DNA of 33,615 bases from Anaerolineales bacterium (GTDB lineage: Bacteria; Chloroflexota; Anaerolineae; Anaerolineales; UBA4823). Shown piece after piece: positions 22,371-28,516 of this stretch; position 1 is the stretch's first letter; each line of letters starts with the position of its first letter. Under the pieces are notes generated by a model that was not told the origin of the DNA, did not search any database, and was given only the letters and a program-made list of their open reading frames with translations. The position numbers and the translations under genes are program-made. Location: contig JAFGBV010000200.1 in the NCBI GenBank assembly GCA_016932955.1, forward strand, positions 1 to 33,615. The letters are read 5' to 3'.

Positions 22371-23107
22371 TCGCCGATATTTTGACGGTGATGTGGAAGG
22401 AAATCAAAGAAATGCCCTATCTGCGCGGAGGTTTGCGCGGGGGCAAGCTCGGTTTGTTGATCTTTGTGGGGGTTTTGGGCATTTTTATGCCAGTGCAAAG
22501 TGGCGCCGAATTCGTCAGTTCCCCGGTCACACTATTGTATTGGGCTTGGGTGCCTTTCTTACTGGTGAGCAGCGTGATCGCCGACTCATTTGCTGGAGAA
22601 CGAGAACGGCATACGCTGGAAACCCTACTTGCCGGCCGCCTTTCAGACCGGGCAATCTTGTTTGGGAAGATAGCCGCCGCGATTTTCTATGGGTGGGGGT
22701 TGACATTGGGTTGCATCGTGATCGGTTTGGTTACGGTGAATGTCGCGCATGGGAAAGGACATCTGCTGCTCTACCCGCCTGTAATTGCGATTGGCATCGT
22801 TGTCTTACCTTTCCTGCTGGCCTGGATGGCATCTGGGATGGGGGTTCTGGTCTCACTGCGGGCGTCCACCGTCCGGCAGGCGCAGCAGGCATTCAGCATT
22901 GGTTTTCTGGCGCTGTTCTTACCCCTATTCCTGATCCCCGTTCTGCCCGAAGATTTGAAGATGCGCATGGCGCAGGCGGTCATGACCGCGGACATCGATG
23001 TGAATGCGATTCTGAAGGTGGCCATTGCCGTGATCTTGCTGCTGGACTGTGCCCTGGTGGCTGCGGCGATGGCCAGGTTCCGAAGGGCGCGCTTGATCCT
23101 GGATTAG
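22367..23107 (+). CDS. ABC-2 type transporter permease
   Basis: The 246-residue protein has six membrane helices (LGLLIFVGVLGIFMPVQ, TLLYWAWVPFLLVSSVIA, IAAAIFYGWGLTLGCIVIGLV, LLYPPVIAIGIVVLPFLLAW, AFSIGFLALFLPLFLIPVL and VAIAVILLLDCALVAAAM) and the loop FAGERERHTLETLLAGRLSDRAILFGK, which is the diagnostic ABC-2 motif (DSFAGERERxTLExLLxxPxS) contacting the ATPase. With ATPase and membrane protein it makes a small exporter controlled by the local winged-helix regulator. The substrate is unknown; antimicrobial export would fit such self-regulated sets. Confidence 0.9.
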   Translation: MIADILTVMWKEIKEMPYLRGGLRGGKLGLLIFVGVLGIFMPVQSGAEFVSSPVTLLYWAWVPFLLVSSVIADSFAGERERHTLETLLAGRLSDRAILFGKIAAAIFYGWGLTLGCIVIGLVTVNVAHGKGHLLLYPPVIAIGIVVLPFLLAWMASGMGVLVSLRASTVRQAQQAFSIGFLALFLPLFLIPVLPEDLKMRMAQAVMTADIDVNAILKVAIAVILLLDCALVAAAMARFRRARLILD

Positions 23108-23296
23108 ACGCCTATCGTGCTTGTTTATCGAGGGGTGATGCAGGAGAGTAAATTGGCGCAGGAATACTCCCGAAAGATGGGTTTTATGAGGTCTGCTGCT
23201 TTATTCTCACGCAGATAGAACGCCTGAAGGAAAAAGGAGGCATTGCGCCTTCGTCCGAAAGGTAATGACAACCGCGCCTGTCAATGGGCAAGCAGA

Positions 23297-23833
23297 TCAC
23301 TTAATGAATGCGCTCCATACAATTGCATCCAAGATCACCGTCTGGATACAAAAGAACACGCTTCCAATCACGGCCAGCCGGTAAGCCCACGCGGGTCGAG
23401 CCGGCATCACCTTCATCAACATAAAGAACAAGCCCAGTGAGGCTGCGCCGACCACACCCAGCGCAATTCTCGCCGTCCATAGGATTGCCTGGCTGGATTG
23501 ATCAACCGCTAAGAATGTGAGCGGCAGCCAAAGCGCAGACGGGATCAGGATGGCCGTGTAAAGGCCATTAAACAAGCCATACCCGAAGCGGCTGGTCGCC
23601 TGTGTCTTAGTCGAATCCAGCCGAAAAAGGATGAAGTAAGTAAAAAGGAAATAGCCCGCGGCTGCGAGAAACATATTAACTGTATAAAGCGGCCGAATTT
23701 TCTCAGGCACGCCGCCCCAAAGGATTTGACCGGCATCAGCACGGGATTGGAAGCCCCAAATATAGCTACCGAGTACAGCCACACCCCCAATGAGGATGAT
23801 GGCAATGAGCCACCGCTTGTTCGCGTCCATCAT
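23297..23833 (-). CDS. polytopic membrane protein of unknown function (178 aa)
   Basis: The protein has five membrane helices: WLIAIILIGGVAVLGSYIWG, YTVNMFLAAAGYFLFTYFILF, GLYTAILIPSALWLPLTFLA, IALGVVGAASLGLFFMLM and LAVIGSVFFCIQTVILDAIVW. It has no recognised catalytic motif. ATG 23833 (or 23830) lies just three bases after the stop of the DUF1475-like gene with no clear ribosome site, so translation is probably coupled. The set DegV, DUF1475-like, this protein is one transcription unit. It faces the convergent ABC permease gene. Confidence 0.78.
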   Translation of the reverse strand: MMDANKRWLIAIILIGGVAVLGSYIWGFQSRADAGQILWGGVPEKIRPLYTVNMFLAAAGYFLFTYFILFRLDSTKTQATSRFGYGLFNGLYTAILIPSALWLPLTFLAVDQSSQAILWTARIALGVVGAASLGLFFMLMKVMPARPAWAYRLAVIGSVFFCIQTVILDAIVWSAFIK

Positions 23834-23836
23834 TTC

Positions 23837-24172
23837 TTACACAGTCTTGGCGCGATTGCCAAACCAGAAGCGCTTCCAATCCCCGCCGCTGGTCTGTAAG
23901 GCAATGAAGGTATACAGCGCGCCGGTCCAGAAGCCCAGAACCATCATCAGGACTGCCCAAATCACCGACGGAATTAATGACTTTTCACGGAACACGATCC
24001 AGCACGAGAACAGCGCAAAACCAACGTACAGGTCTACCAACGAGACAATTCCCCAGGGCATGGACAACAGCTTGGCCCCCTCGGCAGAAAAATTCCCGAT
24101 TGTAAATCCGTAGATCAAGACCCCTGTCATAGCCAGCAGGCCAGCCAAAGCGATGATCTTAGCAATTTTCAT
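23837..24172 (-). CDS. DUF1475-like small membrane protein (111 aa)
   Basis: The 111-residue protein has three membrane helices (IIALAGLLAMTGVLIYGFTIG, LYVGFALFSCWIVF, IWAVLMMVLGFWTGALYTFIAL). The segment MPWGIVSLVDLYVGFALFSCWIVFREKS fits the DUF1475 family as I recall it; no biochemical role is known. It ends in a basic tail with GDWKRFWFGNR. AAAGGAAATT before the ATG is a good ribosome site. A degenerate copy of the tail's coding sequence lies at 33174-33221 (41 of 48 bases identical). Confidence 0.7.
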   Translation of the reverse strand: MKIAKIIALAGLLAMTGVLIYGFTIGNFSAEGAKLLSMPWGIVSLVDLYVGFALFSCWIVFREKSLIPSVIWAVLMMVLGFWTGALYTFIALQTSGGDWKRFWFGNRAKTV

Positions 24173-24187
24173 GGCAATTTCCTTTCT

Positions 24188-25033
24188 TCATGGCTTCGAT
24201 GCCGCGACGACGGCAAATCCCACTGCATTTGGACCGATGTGCGCCCCGATCACCGGGGTAATATCTTCGATCGGGATATCGCCTTGCGGGAGTAAACCAG
24301 CCGCCAGAGCACGCAATGCAGCAATTCGTTCGGGCAGTGCATGTGTATGAACGATGGCAACGCGCTCCAGCGCGCCGACGGCTGCCAGCATCTCCACCAC
24401 ACGCTTCATCGCCCGCTCTCTTGTGCGCACGCGCTCTGAGCCAGGTTGGCCTTTGTGCATGGTCAAGATGGGCTTGATCTGTAACAGCGAGGCCAGGCTG
24501 GCCACATATTTATTCATCCGTCCGCTGCGTTTCAAGTATTCAAGGGTGTCCAGGGCAGCAAATACATGACTGCGTTGGGTCTGTTTGTCAAGGGCAGCCA
24601 AAATCTCAGCCATCGAGCTGCCAGCAGCCGCCATTTTGGCGGCGTTCTCTACCAGAAAACCCGTACCCAGGCTCAATTGCTGCGAATCGAGCACCGTAAC
24701 CGGCACAGCAGTGGTTTCCTGTGCAGCAGCGCGCGCCACATCAACCGTACCACTCAAAGCCACCGAGATGTGGATGGACAAAACCTCGCTGGCACCTTCG
24801 TCGGCCAGCGCCTGATAGATAGCATGGAATTTCTGCAGCGACGGCACGGCAGTGGTGGGGTGGGTTGAGAAAGTAGGCAGCCGCGTATAAAACTCGTCGC
24901 GTTTCATGTCAACACCATCCAAAAAGCCCTGGTTACCCACGTTGATATAGAGTGGGATCACAGAGATGCCGTAACGGGCAATGACCTCGGCAGGCAAATC
25001 GCAGGTACTATCGGTCACAACTCGCACAGTCAT
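24188..25033 (-). CDS. DegV family fatty-acid-binding protein
   Basis: The 281-residue protein begins with the DegV signature VVTDSTCDLPAEV, where Ser9 of TDST sits at the fatty-acid carboxylate, and continues with FYTRLPTFSTHPTTAVPS and the second-domain segment LEYLKRSGRMNKYVASLASLLQIKPIL, also family-typical. The C-terminus ends in VIGAHIGPNAVGFAVVAA, the ligand-pocket strand. DegV proteins bind free fatty acids, in some bacteria handing them to fatty acid kinase (FakB function). GGGGAGG precedes the ATG. It is the first gene of a three-gene unit with two small membrane proteins. Confidence 0.93.
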   Translation of the reverse strand: MTVRVVTDSTCDLPAEVIARYGISVIPLYINVGNQGFLDGVDMKRDEFYTRLPTFSTHPTTAVPSLQKFHAIYQALADEGASEVLSIHISVALSGTVDVARAAAQETTAVPVTVLDSQQLSLGTGFLVENAAKMAAAGSSMAEILAALDKQTQRSHVFAALDTLEYLKRSGRMNKYVASLASLLQIKPILTMHKGQPGSERVRTRERAMKRVVEMLAAVGALERVAIVHTHALPERIAALRALAAGLLPQGDIPIEDITPVIGAHIGPNAVGFAVVAASKP

Positions 25034-25048
25034 AATGAACCTCCCCTG

Positions 25049-25076
25049 AATATAGAATCAAATTTTCATTCGTCGA
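25049..25076 (-). promoter_or_regulatory. candidate promoter of the DegV unit
   Basis: TCGACG (25076-25071), a 16-bp spacer and TATATT (25054-25049) on the minus strand lie about 20 bases before the DegV ATG. They match eight of twelve consensus bases; alternatively the unit is read through from the upstream DUF4345-like gene, 75 bp away. Confidence 0.4.
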
Positions 25077-25108
25077 CGGTGAGCCTGTGGCTTATCATCG
25101 ACTCCTGA

Positions 25109-25450
25109 TTACAACACCAAAATCACGCCCAGCACAATTTCAACGCCCAGGCTGATAAGATTGGAACGTTCATACGATTTGTCGAACACAATCGAAAATG
25201 CGCGCACCGCGGCAATCGCCAGATAGCTAATACCGAGCATTTGGTACGCCAGATCGCCCAGGAACAAGGGAACGACACCCAGGGCAATGAACAAACCACC
25301 TAAAATAGAGCGGATCTCCGAGATACCGCGCGGACCATCGGCCTTCAAGCCAGTGAAACCGTGGACGGCGGTGGGTTTCACCAAAGCCAACAAGCCGGTA
25401 GCAGCAGTTGCCAGGGCAGCGAAAATCTTGAGTAGCATAAGAATATTCAT
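25109..25450 (-). CDS. DUF4345-like small membrane protein (113 aa)
   Basis: The protein has four membrane helices: MLLKIFAALATAATGLLALV, ILGGLFIALGVVPLFLG, LGISYLAIAAVRAFSIVF and LISLGVEIVLGVILVL. The sequence GISEIRSILGGLFIALGVVPL is typical of DUF4345-type proteins, for which no function is established. Its ATG overlaps the TGA stop of the redoxin gene (ATGA), so it is translationally coupled as the last gene of the site-2 protease operon. AGGAG lies before the start, inside the redoxin gene end. Confidence 0.75.
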   Translation of the reverse strand: MNILMLLKIFAALATAATGLLALVKPTAVHGFTGLKADGPRGISEIRSILGGLFIALGVVPLFLGDLAYQMLGISYLAIAAVRAFSIVFDKSYERSNLISLGVEIVLGVILVL

Positions 25451-25923
25451 AATTCTCCTGTGTTCAATTGATCCAATAAAGCCAGGATCTCAGAGTTTTC
25501 TGGGATGTCGGACATCGAGTGGCCGTAATGCACATAACGAGCCACACCAGCCATGTCCACGATTACCTGGGCAGGCATACGACCCAGCTTGAACAGGTTG
25601 ACCTCCTGCCCGTATAGCTTCAGGACGCTGGCCTTTGGATCGGGCAGCCCAATGAAGGGCAGATCATTTTTTTGCCAATAAGCCGTAAAGGCTTTGGCGT
25701 CTTCTGGGCCGACCACAATCACCTGGGCATGGCGTTTGACAAATTCCGGATAGTCCTTGCGCAACTGCGCCATATGCTTTTGGCAGAATGGTCACTGAAA
25801 GGTGCGGTTGAATACGAGCAGCACATGTGATTTGCCGCGAAAATCAGACAAGCGCACAGTTTCACCCTGGAAGTTTGGCAGGGCAAAATCGGGAGCGGGG
25901 GTTTGGATCGAGACTCGAGGCAT
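25447..25923 (-). CDS. redoxin/peroxiredoxin-like protein with an in-frame UGA, candidate selenoprotein (158 aa)
   Basis: Read through the TGA at 25794-25792, one gene of 158 codons appears. It begins PRVSIQTPAPDFALPNF and RLSDFRGKSHVLLVFNRTFQ, then the TGA as residue 44, then PFCQKHMAQLRKDYPEF (Cys47). Homologues have FNRGFxCPFCRxHMAQLR, so the UGA stands exactly where the first cysteine of CxxC belongs, giving UxxC. Both flanks are the same reading frame and the same protein family, with family motifs ending at FVGLxDP-like and RYVHYGHSMSDIP. ATG 25923 follows AGGAG. A hairpin lies after the UGA. The enzyme should reduce peroxides or disulfides in the cytoplasm. The natural stop at 25447-25449 is also TGA. 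A nonsense mutation is the alternative. Confidence 0.85.
25759..25770 (-). promoter_or_regulatory. candidate bacterial SECIS hairpin
   Basis: Downstream of the in-frame UGA, GCGC-AGUU-GCGC (mRNA positions 25 to 36 counted from the U of UGA) forms a small hairpin whose loop has G as second base at distance 30, inside the 16 to 37 window typical of bacterial SECIS elements. An alternative stem CUGCCA with UGGCGCAG encloses a loop further upstream. The short stem makes this a suggestion, not proof. Confidence 0.45.
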
Positions 25924-25933
25924 CAGGTTTCTC

Positions 25934-26902
25934 CTATGGGTTAAGTGTACTCCAAAAGTTGGTAACAGCCAGCATAAAAGCCTCTGGCTGCTCCTCGTGT
26001 GGGACATGCCCGGCATTGGGGATTACTACCAGCTCGGCGTCGGGCAGCTCTCCTGCCAGCCGGATGCTGTCAGCAGTGGGCACGATGCGGTCATCATCGC
26101 CGGTGACCACCAGCAGCGGCAGGGTGAGCTCAGATAATCGTTCTGCCAGCCCCGATGGGCGGCTGGCGAGGGTCAACTCCCACAGGGCGCGGTCCCAGTT
26201 TTCTGCTTGTAGGGGCTTATTGTACAATTCCAGGGTTTCTGGTGAGAGTCGCGTCGGGTCGTGCCAGGCCATTTCGATCAGCTCTGGGCCGCGTGCCTGG
26301 ATCTGGCGCGCCACCAGTGGTCCCAGGTGGCGCATCTGCGGTGTGCCCAGCAGGGGACGCACCCATCCCGGCGTACCGCCGCCGGCATACACAGCCGGGT
26401 CCACCAGGATCAGCGCCGCCACTCGCTCAGGATATGCCAGGGTGGTTTGCATGGCTACCGTGCCCCCTGCAGAATTACCGACCAGAATGGCCTGCTGCGC
26501 CCCAAAGTGATCCAGTAGCCCGATAAGCAGCGCCACCTGGGCTTCGGGGCTGTAAGGGTTTTGCCCCTCCCAGCTCAGCGGACGCTCGGTGAGACCAAAC
26601 GCTGGGCGGTCATAGGCAATCACTGTGCCAATTTGGCTGAATTGCTCCATCACGGCATGCCAGGAGTAGAGACTGGCTCCGAAGCCATGCACCAATACAA
26701 ATACTGGCTCGCCCTGCCCCATGACCTTAAGATGTATATCCAGGCCGTTGATCTCAATGAACTGGCTATCAGGGTCAGCCAGAGCTTTTGGCGGCAGTGT
26801 CCCTTCCAGCGGCGGCACTGGCACGAGGAATGGTCCAATCAGCAGGATGATCAGCACGCCTGCCAGAAGAGTTACCCCGGTGCGCCTAAGCCGTGATTTC
26901 AT
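25934..26902 (-). CDS. alpha/beta hydrolase with N-terminal membrane anchor
   Basis: The 322-residue protein starts with a membrane anchor or signal (VTLLAGVLIILLIGPFLVPVP) and continues as an alpha/beta hydrolase: oxyanion HGFG, the nucleophile elbow GNSAGG (Ser144), the acid Asp in VTGDDDRIVP and the catalytic His in NAGHVPHEEQPE. The cap region includes YAGGGTPGWVRPLLG. The extracytoplasmic face is likely. Substrate cannot be deduced; related enzymes act on esters, lipids or haloalkanes. It overlaps the PPOX-like gene by four bases and lies 10 bp before the redoxin gene, in the same operon. Confidence 0.88.
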   Translation of the reverse strand: MKSRLRRTGVTLLAGVLIILLIGPFLVPVPPLEGTLPPKALADPDSQFIEINGLDIHLKVMGQGEPVFVLVHGFGASLYSWHAVMEQFSQIGTVIAYDRPAFGLTERPLSWEGQNPYSPEAQVALLIGLLDHFGAQQAILVGNSAGGTVAMQTTLAYPERVAALILVDPAVYAGGGTPGWVRPLLGTPQMRHLGPLVARQIQARGPELIEMAWHDPTRLSPETLELYNKPLQAENWDRALWELTLASRPSGLAERLSELTLPLLVVTGDDDRIVPTADSIRLAGELPDAELVVIPNAGHVPHEEQPEAFMLAVTNFWSTLNP

Positions 26903-27282
26903 GAGCGCTCTCCCGGTTTAATTTCCAAGATCGTACCTGCGCGGCGCTGCAACGCTGATACCAGGCTGAACATCTGCTTCGCCAAGCCATACTTCTTGCC
27001 CAGCAGACGATCAACCTTGCGCTCTGTTTCCTGATCTTTTACTTCGCTGGCAAGTGCAGGAAGCCAATTGCCGAGCAAAGCGCCATCTACCTTGCAGGGT
27101 GCAATGTTCACGCGAGCATTGTTGCGAATGCGTTTCACTTTGCCCGAGTTAGCCACCGTGCGCACAAACAACTTGTCGCCCTCTTGCACGAACCACACTG
27201 GGGTTTTAACGCTCACACCACTCTTGCGGAAGGTCTCAAGGTTCAGGTATTGTCGATGATAGAATGACTCAAAAGCCGTCAT
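26899..27282 (-). CDS. PPOX-class flavin/F420-dependent oxidoreductase (pyridoxamine-phosphate-oxidase-like fold)
   Basis: The 127-residue product has the split-barrel pattern of this class: the YLNLETFRKSGVSVKTPVWFVQEGDKLFVRTVANSGKVKRIRNNARVNIAPC segment matches the 'RTxGkxG/K-x-R(IV)(RN)NP-x-V-x-(V/L)APC' core of small F420- or FMN-binding proteins. The C-terminal helix RRAGTILEIKPGE completes the barrel. The start at 27282 follows AAGGAGAA; a longer frame to 27435 has no ribosome site. It is in the site-2 protease operon, 14 bp after that gene and overlapping the hydrolase. Possible roles include redox buffering or reduction of small molecules; none is shown. Confidence 0.8.
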   Translation of the reverse strand: MTAFESFYHRQYLNLETFRKSGVSVKTPVWFVQEGDKLFVRTVANSGKVKRIRNNARVNIAPCKVDGALLGNWLPALASEVKDQETERKVDRLLGKKYGLAKQMFSLVSALQRRAGTILEIKPGERS

Positions 27283-27296
27283 CGGATTCTCCTTGA

Positions 27297-28403
27297 TTAT
27301 TGTGCAAAACTTTGGCGCTGTTGGGGGGTCTGGCGCATCACCGATTGGATCATCAAAAATTCGCCAATATTGTCTGCAGTCAGCAAGCCAACCAACTGCC
27401 CATTGTAGGTTACCGGCATTGTGTGGCAACCGCAAGTTTGCAAGCGAGTAAAAGCCGGTTCGAGCATCTCATTAGCATCTACCACTTGAAAATCACGGCG
27501 CATGATGGAGACAACGGGTGCGGAGCGATCCTGTCGTGAAAGAGCAGCGAGAATATCGTTGCGTGCCAACACCCCAAGCACCTGGTTGTTTTCCACAACC
27601 GGGAAATCCGTCTGTGAGCCGGAAAGGATCAATTCAACGGCTCTGCCAAGCGTATCCTGTGGTGAGAGAGATTGAAAATCGGTGATGAGCACCCGCCTGA
27701 CCGGAATGCCCCCCAGCGCACTTTTCATCTGTACCATCGAGGCCTCCTGCCCTGCGCCAATCCAAACAAAGAAGGCGATGAACAGCAGGAATGGGTTGGT
27801 AAAAAGCCCAACCAAACCAAAAATCAGCGCCATCCCCTGCCCAATCGCCGCTGCGATTTGCGTAGCGCGTGTATACTCGAGGCGCAAAGCCAGCAATGCC
27901 CGCAGCACACGCCCGCCATCCATCGGGAACGCCGGGATCAAGTTGAACAGCACCAGCCAGATATTCACCAGCATCAGGCGTTCAATCAGCGGCCCGCCTG
28001 TTATGCTCAAGCGGGTAAGCGGTTCCAATGTGTTGGAGAAGATCAGCCAGGCAAATAATATTACTGCGATGACCACATTGACCGCAGGTCCAGCCAGCGC
28101 AACCCACAATTCCTGGATCGGCTTGTCGGGCATGCGCTCCAGCCGGGCCACGCCGCCAATGGGGTACAGGGTGATATCGCGGGTTTTAATGCCATAGCGC
28201 CGTGCAGTCAGCGCGTGCCCATACTCATGCAGCACCACGAAACCAAACAGCAGCAGCGTGAACAGGATGCCCTCCAGCGTCCCAGCCAGGGTGCCGGTTT
28301 GCTGCCAGTAACTGAAGCCAACAAAACCGATGATCAACAGGAATGTCGCATGGATAAATACGTCGATTCCTGCAAAGGTGCCCAATTTCCAAGACCATTT
28401 CAT
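27297..28403 (-). CDS. site-2 protease family (M50) zinc metalloprotease with CBS domains
   Basis: The 368-residue intramembrane protease has the zinc motif HEYGH (residues 59-63) in the second membrane helix, ALAGPAVNVVIAVI, and the third ligand Asp162 in NLIPAFPMDGGRV. The C-terminal third contains two CBS modules (TDFQSLSPQDTLGRAVELI and SIMRRDFQVVDANEMLEPA with MPVTYNGQLVGLLTADN), which probably sense adenine nucleotides. This is the SpoIVFB/Rip3-like cytoplasmic CBS group. It cleaves membrane-bound regulators near the inner face; the substrate is unknown. AGGAGG precedes ATG 28403. It is the first gene of the operon behind the tandem-palindrome promoter. Confidence 0.92.
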   Translation of the reverse strand: MKWSWKLGTFAGIDVFIHATFLLIIGFVGFSYWQQTGTLAGTLEGILFTLLLFGFVVLHEYGHALTARRYGIKTRDITLYPIGGVARLERMPDKPIQELWVALAGPAVNVVIAVILFAWLIFSNTLEPLTRLSITGGPLIERLMLVNIWLVLFNLIPAFPMDGGRVLRALLALRLEYTRATQIAAAIGQGMALIFGLVGLFTNPFLLFIAFFVWIGAGQEASMVQMKSALGGIPVRRVLITDFQSLSPQDTLGRAVELILSGSQTDFPVVENNQVLGVLARNDILAALSRQDRSAPVVSIMRRDFQVVDANEMLEPAFTRLQTCGCHTMPVTYNGQLVGLLTADNIGEFLMIQSVMRQTPQQRQSFAQ

Positions 28404-28426
28404 AGCAACCTCCTTTGCTCGTATCT

Positions 28427-28463
28427 GTACAATATATGTACAATAATTATACAATATATGTCC
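28427..28463. promoter_or_regulatory. tandem palindromes around the site-2 protease promoter
   Basis: GTACAATATATGTAC (28427-28441) is a GTACA-N5-TGTAC palindrome at the expected transcription start; a second copy, ATACAATATATGTCC (28449-28463), lies 22 bp away on the other side and overlaps the -10 box. The 22-bp period is about two helical turns. TACA-TGTA symmetry recalls BlaI/CopY-type operators, but no cognate regulator is encoded nearby. Confidence 0.55.
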
Positions 28464-28475
28464 AGTTTATGGTTA
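28446..28475 (-). promoter_or_regulatory. promoter of the site-2 protease / redoxin operon
   Basis: A perfect TATAAT (28451-28446) on the minus strand lies about 43 bases before ATG 28403. The -35 is weaker (TTAACC at 19-bp or TAACCA at 18-bp spacing). It would drive the protease, PPOX, hydrolase, redoxin and DUF4345-like genes. Confidence 0.55.
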
Positions 28476-28516
28476 AAATCTGATGAGCAAAAGGTTGGAC
28501 TTGGGTTAGAAATCGG

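Noticed and set aside
23138..23218. 26-codon frame with GAGGGGTG before its ATG
   Set aside because: Short, no similarity recognised, in the convergent gap after the ABC permease gene; chance cannot be excluded.
25792..26016. Separate 74-codon frame ending at TGA and a separate 108-codon frame from 25773
   Set aside because: They are one redoxin reading frame interrupted by an in-frame TGA at the Cys position; only the first half has a ribosome site.
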